This document shows, in pieces, positions 54,547 through 62,128 of a DNA stretch of 64,000 nucleotides. The notes beneath the pieces are model-generated. The model saw only the letters and a list, made by a program, of their open reading frames with translations. It made no database searches and had not been told where the DNA came from. Each line of letters begins with the position of its first letter. The first letter of the stretch is position 1. Source of the DNA: Actinomadura opuntiae (GTDB lineage: Bacteria > Actinomycetota > Actinomycetes > Streptosporangiales > Streptosporangiaceae). The stretch is taken from the NCBI RefSeq assembly GCF_030283205.1, contig NZ_JASNWF010000035.1, positions 19,487-83,486 of the forward strand, in the 5' to 3' direction. The translations under genes and the position numbers were made by a program.

Positions 54547-55012
54547 CCCCCCTGCTAACGGGAACCGTCCGGACCGAGGGGGGCACCGGCCGACCGCCGT
54601 CTGACAGAGGCCCGCGGCGGGGCGGGCGGCGCGTGGTGGCCGAGGCCGACGGGGCGGGGCGGACGGTTACGGAAAGTTGTCGGGAAATTTCGGCATACGG
54701 GCGATGAGTTCTTCGTAGCGCCCCGGTCTGCCTGTGCGTCCGCTTCGGTACGCCGCGGGGAGGGGGAGACCTCGATGTCGGATGCGTCACACTGTGTTGA
54801 CCTCGAGTGCGGTCGAGGTCGGAGCCTCGGGTCCGGGGAGCAGCGCAGACCCCGGTCAGAGTGTCGGACCCTCCTGGAATAGTCCCGAAGGTCGCGGAGT
54901 TTACTCGTTCGCGAAAGTGTCAGTCTCTGCAGTATTTTGCTGCGGTATCCCCGAGAACGTTCCCCCGGTCCCTGCGTGCCCGCGTGCACGGGCCCTGACG
55001 ATTGGAAGAGAG
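54547..55012. other. 466-bp leader region of the MFS gene
   Basis: No gene supported. It contains a dyad GACCTCGA (54799-54806) / TCGAGGTC (54813-54820) overlapping a TTGACC, and a second CCGGGG/CCCCGG pair near 54834-54856. These could be operators or leader-RNA stems for the downstream transporter. Several A/T-richer patches (for example near 54911-54945) could hold the promoter. Confidence 0.45.
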
Positions 55013-56560
55013 TTGACCGCTCCCGCGTCTTCGCAGACGGCGGACGGCCCGCTGGAGGACCCGGCCCCCACCGGAGGGCTGGACCGCGGCGTGCTCGCCG
55101 TGGCCATGTGCGTCGTGCTCGGCGCGATCATGTCCATCCTCGACGTCACGGTCGTCAACGTCGCGATCAATGACCTGACCAAGGAGTTCGACGCCCCGCT
55201 GGCCACCATCCAGTGGGTCGCGACCGGATACACCCTCGCGCTGGCCACGGTGATCCCGATCACCGGCTGGGCGGCGGCGCGGTTCGGCACCAAGCGGCTC
55301 TACATGATCTCGATCGGGCTGTTCGTGATCGGCTCGATGCTGGCCGGGCTGGCCTGGTCGGCGAGCTCGCTGATCCTGTTCCGGGTGCTGCAGGGCCTCG
55401 GCGGCGGCATGATCATGCCCGCCGGCATGACGATCCTGACGCAGGCCGCCGGCCCGAAGCGGGTCGGCCAGGTGATGAGCGTCGTCGGCATCCCGATGCT
55501 GCTCGGCCCGATCCTCGGCCCCATCCTCGGCGGCTGGCTGGTCGACGACGTGTCGTGGCGGTGGATCTTCTTCATCAACCTGCCGATCGGCATCGTCGCG
55601 CTGTTCATGTCCGCGCGGATCCTGAAGAAGGACGAGCCGCAGCGGGCCGAGCGCCTCGACATCCCCGGCCTGATCCTGCTGTCGCCCGGCCTCGCCGCCC
55701 TGATCTACGGCCTGGCCAAGGGCGCCGAGCTGAAGGACTTCACCAAGCCGGAGGGGCTGATCCCGACGGTGGTCGGCGCCGTCCTGGTGATCGGGTTCGT
55801 GTTCCGGGCGCTGAACGCCAAGAGCCCGCTGATCGACCTGCGGCTGCTCAAGCGCCGCTCGGTGGCCGCCGCGTCCGGCACGATGGTGCTGTTCATGGCG
55901 GCGTTCATGGGCGCGATGCTGCTGCTGCCGCTGTACTACCAGACGGTGCGCGGGCAGGGCGCCCTGCACTCGGGCCTGCTGCTGGCCCCGCAGGGCCTCG
56001 GCGCGATGATCACCATGCCGGTCGGCGGCAAGCTGACCGACCGGATCGGCCCCGGCCGGGTGGTCCTCGTCGGCCTGGTCGTGGTGGTGCTGTCGGTGGC
56101 GGGCTTCGCCGCGATCCTGGAGGCCGGCACGTCCTTCTGGGCGCTCGGCGCGGTGCTGTTCGTGATGGGCCTCGGCATGGGCATGACGATGATGCCGACC
56201 ATGGCGGCCGCGATCCAGACCCTCGAGCACGACGAGGTGCCGCGGGCCAGCACGATGCTGAACATCATCCAGCAGGTGTCGGCGTCGCTCGGCACCGCGC
56301 TGATCTCGGTGCTGCTGGCCAACAAGCTGGCGTCCAACCTCAAGCCGTTCGGCGCGGGCGGCCAGGCCAAGCCCGGGCAGAAGGTCCCGGAGGCGATCAT
56401 GCACAAGATCGCCGGGCCGATGGCGGACGCGTTCCAGCACACCTACTGGTACGCGGCGGGGCTGCTGCTCCTGGCCTTCCTCCCGGCGCTGTTCCTGCCG
56501 CGCAAGCGGCCGGACACCACCGCCGCGGAGAAGACCGAGGTGCCGATCGCGGTTCACTAG
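55013..56560 (+). CDS. MFS drug transporter (DHA2, EmrB/QacA type)
   Basis: Efflux protein of 515 residues with about 14 membrane segments. Signatures: SILDVTVVNVAINDLTKEF in helix 1, IQWVATGYTLALATVIPITGWAAARFGTKR in motif A region, GPILGPILGGWLVDD in motif C. TTG start at 55013 is proposed from the family's N-terminus and a nearby GGAAGAG; an upstream start is possible. A strong terminator follows. No adjacent regulator; substrates unknown. Confidence 0.92.
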   Translation: MTAPASSQTADGPLEDPAPTGGLDRGVLAVAMCVVLGAIMSILDVTVVNVAINDLTKEFDAPLATIQWVATGYTLALATVIPITGWAAARFGTKRLYMISIGLFVIGSMLAGLAWSASSLILFRVLQGLGGGMIMPAGMTILTQAAGPKRVGQVMSVVGIPMLLGPILGPILGGWLVDDVSWRWIFFINLPIGIVALFMSARILKKDEPQRAERLDIPGLILLSPGLAALIYGLAKGAELKDFTKPEGLIPTVVGAVLVIGFVFRALNAKSPLIDLRLLKRRSVAAASGTMVLFMAAFMGAMLLLPLYYQTVRGQGALHSGLLLAPQGLGAMITMPVGGKLTDRIGPGRVVLVGLVVVVLSVAGFAAILEAGTSFWALGAVLFVMGLGMGMTMMPTMAAAIQTLEHDEVPRASTMLNIIQQVSASLGTALISVLLANKLASNLKPFGAGGQAKPGQKVPEAIMHKIAGPMADAFQHTYWYAAGLLLLAFLPALFLPRKRPDTTAAEKTEVPIAVH

Positions 56561-56580
56561 GACGCCTCTGGCGCCTGCCG

Positions 56581-56620
56581 AAGCCCCGGTCCGGGATTCC
56601 ACTTCCCGGACCGGGGCTTT
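56581..56620 (+). terminator. Intrinsic terminator after the MFS gene
   Basis: AAGCCCCGGTCCGGG (56581-56595) pairs perfectly with CCCGGACCGGGGCTT (56605-56619) around a 9-base loop, ending in TTT. It is symmetrical enough to serve the convergent acyl-CoA synthetase gene as well. Confidence 0.88.
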
Positions 56621-56657
56621 CGCCGTCCGCGGGCCGCTCAGCCCCGTCCATGGACGG

Positions 56658-56701
56658 TTCCAACGCCGTGTTCCAACGCCATATGGTCCAACGCCGTGTG
56701 G
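56658..56701. repeat. Three short direct repeats after the acyl-CoA synthetase stop
   Basis: TTCCAACGCCGTG (56658), TTCCAACGCCATATGG (56671) and TCCAACGCCGTGTGG (56687) are near-identical, about 14-16 bp apart. They abut the stop of the minus-strand gene (56702-56704). Possibly slippage products; role unknown. Confidence 0.6.
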
Positions 56702-58237
56702 TCAGGCGGACGCCGGGCTCTGGTCCTTCCAGTACTCGTCCCGGAGCAGCCGCTTGTAGAGCTTGCCGGTCGGGTGGCGCGGCAGTTCGGGCCGGAAGTC
56801 GACCGAGCGCGGGCACTTGTAGTGGGCGAGGTGGTCGCGGCAGTAGGCGATCAGCTCGGCCTCCAGCGCGGGGCCCGCGTCGTCCATGGACGCCGGCTGG
56901 ACGACGGCCTTGACCGCCTCCCCCATCTCGGCGTCCGGGACGCCGAACACCGCGACGTCGGCGACCTTCGGATGCACCGCGAGGACGTTCTCGGCCTCCT
57001 GCGGGTAGATGTTCACCCCGCCGCTGATGATCATGTAGGAGCGGCGGTCGGTGAGGTAGAGGAAGCCGTCCTCGTCGACGTGGCCGATGTCGCCGAGGGT
57101 CGTCCACCCGTGCCCCCAGGGGTCGCGGGACGCGTCGGTCTTGGCCTGGTCGCCGTGGTACTCGAACGACGGGCCACCGCCGAAGTACAGCGTTCCGGGG
57201 GTGCCCGGGGGCTGCTCGGCGCCCTCCTCGTCCAGGACGTGGACCTCGCCGAGGATGGGACGGCCGACGGTGCCCTTGTGCGCCAGCCAGTCCTCGGAGT
57301 TGGTGTAGACGAAGCAGTTGCCCTCGGTGCCCGCGTAGTACTCGTGCAGGATCGGGCCCCACCAGTCGATCATCCGCTCCTTGACCGGGACGGGGCAGGG
57401 CGCGGCGGCGTGCACGGCGCACGCCAGGCTCGACAGGTCGTACTTGGCGCGGACCTCGTCCGGCAGCTTCAGCATCCGGATGAACATGGTCGGCACCCAC
57501 TGGCTGTGCGTGACGCGGTACTTCTCGATCGCGGCGAGGGCCTGCTCGGCGTCGAACTTCTCCATCACCACGACCGTGGCGCCGCACCGCTGGAAGATCA
57601 TCGAGTAGCGCAGCGGCGCGGCGTGGTAGAGCGGCGCCGGGGACAGGTACACCGAGTCGGCATCGGCTCCGAACAGCCCGGTGATGAGCATGTAGAGCGG
57701 GCCCGCGGTGCCCATGGGCGCTTGCGTCAGCGGCGGTTTGACGCCCTTGGGGCGCCCGGTCGTGCCCGAGGAGTAGAGCATGTCCGAGCCCTCGCACTCG
57801 TGCTCGATCGGCTCGGCCGGGTACGCGGCGACGCGTTCCTCGTAGGAGTCGTAGCCCGGTGCCGTGCCGCCGAGCATGAGGCGCAGCGGCACGTCCGGCG
57901 GGTCCTGCGCGGCGGCCGTCATCGACGCGCTGGTGATGAAGGCCTTGGCCTCGCAGTTGCCCACGATGTAGGCGAGCTCCTCGGCCTGGAGCCGGGAGCT
58001 GACGGCCGTGTAGTAGAGCCCGGACCGCTGGGCGGCCCAGGCCACGGCCAGGTAGAGCGGGTGGTTCTCCAGCATGAAGGCGATGTGGTCCCCCGGCCGC
58101 AGGCCCTCCGCGAAGAGCAGCCGCGCGAGCCGGTTGGACGCGTCGTTCAGTTCCCCGAAGGTGACGACCCGGCCGGAGCCCGCCATGATCACGGCGGGCT
58201 TGTCGGGCGTCTGTGCGGCTACGTGCCCCAGGTGCAT
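56702..58237 (-). CDS. Acyl-CoA synthetase
   Basis: AMP-forming ligase, 511 residues, intact. P-loop LYSSGTTGRPKGVKPP near residue 153; EYYAGTEGNCFVY near 298; hinge DRRSYMIISGGVNIYPQEAE near 400; catalytic Lys in HPTGKLYKRLLRDEY at the C-terminus. Closely resembles the other two synthetases of this window in layout. ATG 58237; ribosome site weak. No pathway genes beside it, so the acid activated is unknown. Confidence 0.94.
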   Translation of the reverse strand: MHLGHVAAQTPDKPAVIMAGSGRVVTFGELNDASNRLARLLFAEGLRPGDHIAFMLENHPLYLAVAWAAQRSGLYYTAVSSRLQAEELAYIVGNCEAKAFITSASMTAAAQDPPDVPLRLMLGGTAPGYDSYEERVAAYPAEPIEHECEGSDMLYSSGTTGRPKGVKPPLTQAPMGTAGPLYMLITGLFGADADSVYLSPAPLYHAAPLRYSMIFQRCGATVVVMEKFDAEQALAAIEKYRVTHSQWVPTMFIRMLKLPDEVRAKYDLSSLACAVHAAAPCPVPVKERMIDWWGPILHEYYAGTEGNCFVYTNSEDWLAHKGTVGRPILGEVHVLDEEGAEQPPGTPGTLYFGGGPSFEYHGDQAKTDASRDPWGHGWTTLGDIGHVDEDGFLYLTDRRSYMIISGGVNIYPQEAENVLAVHPKVADVAVFGVPDAEMGEAVKAVVQPASMDDAGPALEAELIAYCRDHLAHYKCPRSVDFRPELPRHPTGKLYKRLLRDEYWKDQSPASA

Positions 58238-58294
58238 GGCCGCACGCTACCGGGCCGGACAGGCGAATGGAATCCCGTTCGGTTTATTGGACGG

Positions 58295-58522
58295 TCAGAC
58301 CAGCATGTGGTCGAAGTCGCCGTCCTTCGCCCCGCCCACGAAGGCCTCCACCTCCTCGCGCGTGTAGACGAGCACGGCCCCCTCCGGGTCCCTGGAGTTG
58401 CGCACCGCGATCTCCCCGCTCGGGAGTTCGGCCATCTCGACGCAGTTCCCGCTCGGGTTGCTGCGCCGGCTCTTCTGCCAGACCAGCCCGTCGCGCCAGT
58501 CCGGCATCTGGTGGCCGTTCAT
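58295..58522 (-). CDS. DUF397 protein
   Basis: A 75-residue, single-copy DUF397 protein: WQKSRRSNPSGNCVEMAELP, then IAVRNSRDPEGAVLVYTREEVEAFVGGAKDG. ATG 58522 with GAGGGGG upstream. It is divergent from an RsbW-like ATPase gene, with a TGCA-repeat array in between; no XRE gene is adjacent, so its partner must be encoded elsewhere or be the ATPase. Confidence 0.9.
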   Translation of the reverse strand: MNGHQMPDWRDGLVWQKSRRSNPSGNCVEMAELPSGEIAVRNSRDPEGAVLVYTREEVEAFVGGAKDGDFDHMLV

Positions 58523-58601
58523 CGTTTGTGCCCCCTCAGGCGTCTCAGCCTTCCCTGCCGGGAAGGCCGCGATCTCGCCCCACCCCACACCATGGTACGA
58601 G

Positions 58602-58656
58602 ATGCACGTGCATTCGTTCTTGCATTCGTTCATGCAGACGGTCTTGCATCTGCACG
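58602..58656. promoter_or_regulatory. Symmetric array of six TGCA motifs
   Basis: TGCA occurs at 58603, 58609, 58621, 58633, 58645 and 58651, that is with spacing 6-12-12-12-6. The first two form a perfect palindrome ATGCACGTGCAT (58602-58613); the next units are TGCATTCGTTCT and TGCATTCGTTCA. The array lies between the divergent DUF397 and ATPase genes and looks like a multi-site binding region of an oligomeric regulator. Confidence 0.6.
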
Positions 58657-58720
58657 ACTTGGGGAGCAAGATAGCGAACGCTCGCCGGTACCGACCCAGC
58701 ACGCCTTCGAGGTTCGAGAA

Positions 58721-59332
58721 ATGACCGTTGACCAGGCAGACGACGTCGCGGCCCACGCCGCCATGGGCGGCCGCGGACCGCGGCACCCCGTGCACGCGCC
58801 CTGGCCGGACGCCCCGCAGGCGGCCGCGCGCCCGAACTCCCCCGCGCGCGTCGCGGAGTCCGCGCCCGGGCTGGCCGGGCTGTGGCCCGCCGCGCACGCC
58901 GGCACCCCCCGCACCGCCCGCAAGGTGCTTCCAGCGGAGATCACCGCGCCCCGCACGGCGCGCGAGTTCACGCTGGCCACACTGCGCGGCTGGGGCCTGA
59001 CCGAGGAGGCCGAGGACGTCGTCGTCGCGGTCTCGGAACTGGTGACCAACGCGCTGCGGCACGGCTTGGAGGGCCTGCCTCAGCCGCTGCCGCTGTGCCC
59101 GATCCAGATCGTCCTGGTGGGGCACCCGCGGCGGCTCGTCGTCACGGTGACCGACCCGGGGGCGCGCGCGCCCGAGCCGCTGCCGAACGACCCGGGCGAC
59201 TTCGTCGAGGGCGGCCGCGGGCTGCTCGTGGTCGGCGGGGTCAGCGACGCGTGGGGCTGGGCCCGGCTGTCCACCGGAGGGAAGGCCGTGTGGGCCTCCT
59301 TCGACCTGCGGATCAGCCCTCCAGCGCGCTGA
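58721..59332 (+). CDS. RsbW-like ATP-binding protein with N-terminal extension
   Basis: About 203 residues: a Pro/Ala-rich N-terminal 60-70 residues, then the GHKL fold. N-box AVSELVTNALRHGLEG near 105-120, G1 region VTVTDPGARAPEP, G2 EGGRGLLVVGGVSDAWG near 168-184. Same family as the ATPase at 49690. ATG 58721 after GAGG. Its last 20 bp overlap the tail of otsA on the other strand. Confidence 0.9.
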   Translation: MTVDQADDVAAHAAMGGRGPRHPVHAPWPDAPQAAARPNSPARVAESAPGLAGLWPAAHAGTPRTARKVLPAEITAPRTAREFTLATLRGWGLTEEAEDVVVAVSELVTNALRHGLEGLPQPLPLCPIQIVLVGHPRRLVVTVTDPGARAPEPLPNDPGDFVEGGRGLLVVGGVSDAWGWARLSTGGKAVWASFDLRISPPAR

Positions 59333-60779
59333 CCGGCGACGGGACCGACCGGACCGGGCGCTCCAGCTCGCTGAGGAAGTCCTGCGCCCAGCGGTCCACG
59401 TCGTGCTCGATGACGCGGCGGCGCATCGAGCGCATCCGCCGGGCCTGTTCGCCGGGCTCGGCGCTCAGGGCGGCCAGCAGCGTGCCCTTCAGCCCGTCGA
59501 TGTCGTAGGGGTTGACCTGGAAGGCGCCGCGCTTCAGCTCGGCGGCGGCGCCGGCGAACTCGCTGAGCACCAGCGACCCGCGCAGGTCGCGGCGGCACGC
59601 GACGTACTCCTTGGCCACCAGGTTCATCCCGTCGCGCAGCGGGGTGACCACCATCACGTCCGCGGCCAGGTAGAGCGCGGTCAGCTCGGCACGGTCATAC
59701 GAGCTGTGCAGATAGTGGATGACCGGAAACCCGATCTCGCCGTACTCGCCGTTGATCCGGCCGACCTGCTGCTCGATCTCCTCGCGCAGCAGCTGGTACT
59801 GCTCGACGCGCTCGCGGCTCGGCGTCGCGATCTGCACGAACACCGCCTGGCCCGGCTTGAGGTGGCCGTCGCCGAACAGCTCGCCGAACGCCTGCAGCCG
59901 CTGGGTGATGCCCTTGGTGTAGTCGAGCCGGTCGACGCCCAGCAGGATCGTCGCGTCCCCGAGGTCGTTGCGGAGCTCCTGCGCGCGCTCGACCACGTCG
60001 GTGCGGGCGACCAGGTCGTTCAGCTCGCCGACGTCCACCGAGATGGGGAAGGCGCGGGCCCGCACGACGCGGTCGTCCCAGAACACGTCCTGCTTGGAGT
60101 AGCGGGTGTCCAGCAGCCGCCGGCACAGCCGGACGAAGTTGGCCGCCGCGCCGGGCAGCTGGAAGCCGACCAGGTCGGCGCCGAGCAGCCCCTCCAGGAT
60201 CTGCCGCCGCCAGGGCAGCTGCCAGAACAGCTCGACCGGCGGGAACGGGATGTGCAGGAAGAAGCCGATGCGCAGGTCGGGGCGGAGCGCCCGCAGCATC
60301 GCCGGGACGAGTTGGAGCTGGTAGTCCTGCACCCAGACGATCGCGCCCTCGGCCGCGACCTTCGCCGCCGCCTCCGCGAACCGCCGGTTCACCCGCACGT
60401 AGGCGTCCCACATGGCGCGGTCGTAGATGGGCGGGGCGATGACGTCGTGGTAGAGCGGCCACAGCGTGGCGTTGGAGAACCCCTCGTAGTAGAGGGCGAC
60501 CTCCTCGGCCGACTGCGCGATGGGGTGCAGCGACATGCCGTCCTCTTCGAACGGCGCCAGCTCCTCGTCGGGCGCGCCCGTCCAGCCGATCCAGGTGCCG
60601 TGCCTGCGGCGCATCACCGGGGCGATGGCGCTGACGAGCCCGCCGGGGCTGCGCCGCCATGCCGGGACCCCGTCCTCGCCGACGCTCCGGTCCACCGGAA
60701 GCCGATTGGCCACCACAACGAACTCACTACCGCGCGACACCAGCGACCCGCCTCTCGAGGAACTCTCCGCCATCACCAT
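59313..60779 (-). CDS. otsA: Trehalose-6-phosphate synthase
   Basis: GT20 glycosyltransferase making trehalose 6-phosphate from (usually) UDP- or GDP-glucose and glucose 6-phosphate. 488 residues, full length. Family motifs: FVVVANRLPVDRS near the start, WVQDYQLQLVPAMLR, FFLHIPFPPVE, GVDRLDYTKGITQRL with the catalytic Arg/Lys pair, and VTPLRDGMNLVAKEYVACR. ATG 60779 or 60773. No otsB phosphatase adjoins it. Confidence 0.97.
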   Translation of the reverse strand: MVMAESSSRGGSLVSRGSEFVVVANRLPVDRSVGEDGVPAWRRSPGGLVSAIAPVMRRRHGTWIGWTGAPDEELAPFEEDGMSLHPIAQSAEEVALYYEGFSNATLWPLYHDVIAPPIYDRAMWDAYVRVNRRFAEAAAKVAAEGAIVWVQDYQLQLVPAMLRALRPDLRIGFFLHIPFPPVELFWQLPWRRQILEGLLGADLVGFQLPGAAANFVRLCRRLLDTRYSKQDVFWDDRVVRARAFPISVDVGELNDLVARTDVVERAQELRNDLGDATILLGVDRLDYTKGITQRLQAFGELFGDGHLKPGQAVFVQIATPSRERVEQYQLLREEIEQQVGRINGEYGEIGFPVIHYLHSSYDRAELTALYLAADVMVVTPLRDGMNLVAKEYVACRRDLRGSLVLSEFAGAAAELKRGAFQVNPYDIDGLKGTLLAALSAEPGEQARRMRSMRRRVIEHDVDRWAQDFLSELERPVRSVPSPVSALEG

Positions 60780-60907
60780 GCCCAGAAACGGTCATCGAGA
60801 ACATTGTGTCAGTTCGACGTAAAGACCCGATGACAGAAAACCGGGATGTCAGGGAGGCGGGGCGCCCACGGCCCGGTTTTGGACCGGACCATATCCCTTT
60901 CCAGGCT

Positions 60908-60935
60908 GGTGACCGTTGTTTACCGTGAGGTCACC
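60908..60935. promoter_or_regulatory. GGTGACC/GGTCACC dyad upstream of otsA
   Basis: GGTGACC (60908-60914) and GGTCACC (60929-60935) form a 7-bp-arm dyad with 14-bp spacer in the 225-bp otsA upstream region. Possible regulator site; no further support. Confidence 0.3.
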
Positions 60936-61004
60936 TTCCCCGAGCAACGGGAAGGAAAAGTCGCGTAGATCACACTGGCCGCGCGCGTGGGCCGATACGG
61001 CGGG

Positions 61005-61475
61005 TCAGACGCGGGCGGGCTGCCGCTCGGCGACGCCGCTCTCGCCGCGCCGGGCCAGGCGCCGCCACAGCACCGCGTCCAGCGAGATCCGGCCGCCGCC
61101 GGCGAGGGCGAACAGCAGCGCGGCGGCGCCGAGGACCAGGACGTACTCGTAGCCGCCCTTCTCCGAGAAGAGGCCGTGGTCCCGGTGCACGAACCAGAAC
61201 GCGCCGGCCATGTCCACGGCGATCAGCACGCCGGCGACGGGGAGCAGGACGCCGGCGACCAGCGCGATGCCGCCGGCCAGCTCGACCCAGGTGCCGAAGT
61301 AGGCCGACAGGCCGGGCATCGGGATGCCGAGCTTGTCGAACTGCGCGGCGACCGCCGCGTGGCCGGTGTCGTGGAGCTTCTGCCAGCCGTGCGCGATGAA
61401 GACCGCGCCGAGGGCCAGCCGGCCGATCAGCAGTCCGGCGTCGGGCAGCAGGGGATGGCGTCGGGCGGGGAGCAT
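61005..61475 (-). CDS. DoxX-family membrane protein
   Basis: A 156-residue protein with four membrane helices (near residues 12-31, 55-75, 81-99 and 111-130). Typical blocks: LLIGRLALGAVFIAHGWQKL, YFGTWVELAGGIALVAG and YEYVLVLGAAALLFALAGGG. Some DoxX proteins cooperate in thiol/oxidative stress resistance (mycobacterial case established). ATG 61475 with GGAGG upstream. Divergent from a MarR gene with two dyads between. Confidence 0.93.
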   Translation of the reverse strand: MLPARRHPLLPDAGLLIGRLALGAVFIAHGWQKLHDTGHAAVAAQFDKLGIPMPGLSAYFGTWVELAGGIALVAGVLLPVAGVLIAVDMAGAFWFVHRDHGLFSEKGGYEYVLVLGAAALLFALAGGGRISLDAVLWRRLARRGESGVAERQPARV

Positions 61476-61508
61476 GCCGGTCCTCCGATGTCTCGCGTCG
61501 ATCGTCAA

Positions 61509-61587
61509 AATTTGAACCAACAGGACCGTAGCAGACTTGGTTCAAATTCAGACCATCTAGAAACTTCAGTTGACGTCCAGGTCAACT
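61509..61587. promoter_or_regulatory. Two dyads between doxX and marR
   Basis: Arms AATTTGAACCAA (61509-61520) and TTGGTTCAAATT (61537-61548) are exact inverted repeats with a 16-bp spacer. AGTTGAC (61568-61574) and GTCAACT (61581-61587) form a second dyad with 6-bp spacer, just before the marR start at 61599. These fit MarR-type binding. Confidence 0.75.
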
Positions 61588-61598
61588 AGAATCACCGC

Positions 61599-62060
61599 AT
61601 GACGGACGCGGGGGACGCCCTGGAACCGGCCGAGCTGCGCGCCTGGACGGCCTTCCTGGCCGCCGGCCACCTGCTCGACCACGAGATCGAGCGGCAGCTC
61701 AAACGGGACGGCGGGCTGTCGCACGCGGAGTTCGAGGTGCTGGTGCGGCTGCGGCTGGCCGACGGCGGCCGGCTGCGCATGTCCGACCTCGCCCGCGAGG
61801 TGATGATCTCCAAGAGCCGGCTCACCTACCAGGTCACCCGGCTGGAGCAGGCCGGGCTGGTCCGGCGCACCGGCTGCGAGTCCGACCGGCGCTCGGTGTG
61901 GGCGGAGCTCACCGAGGACGGCGCCGCCGCCCTCGACCGCGTCCGGCCGGGGCACCGCAGGGTCGTCCGGGAGGCGCTCATCGACGTCCTCACCCCCGAG
62001 GAGATCGCGCTCCTCGGGGACGCCCTCACCCGCGTCGGCGACCGCCTGCGCACCCGCTGA
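61599..62060 (+). CDS. MarR-family regulator
   Basis: A 153-residue winged-helix protein: LSHAEFEVLVRLRLADGGRLRMSDLAREVMISKSRLTYQVTRLEQAGLV, then the wing RRTGCESDRRSVWAELTEDG. A Cys occurs in the wing (GCESDRR). Resembles regulators of multidrug or oxidative-stress genes; it probably controls the divergent doxX gene through the dyads in between, and itself. ATG 61599 lacks a strong ribosome site. Confidence 0.94.
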   Translation: MTDAGDALEPAELRAWTAFLAAGHLLDHEIERQLKRDGGLSHAEFEVLVRLRLADGGRLRMSDLAREVMISKSRLTYQVTRLEQAGLVRRTGCESDRRSVWAELTEDGAAALDRVRPGHRRVVREALIDVLTPEEIALLGDALTRVGDRLRTR

Positions 62061-62128
62061 GCGGCGGCCGGACATCCCGGGGCCGGCCGGGGTTCCCAGG
62101 CCGCGACCGTGCTGGGACGCTCGGTTCC

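Noticed and set aside
60934..60957. CCTTCCC/GGGAAGG hairpin upstream of otsA as terminator
   Set aside because: Followed by AAAAG on the plus strand and preceded by T on the other, with no gene ending there.
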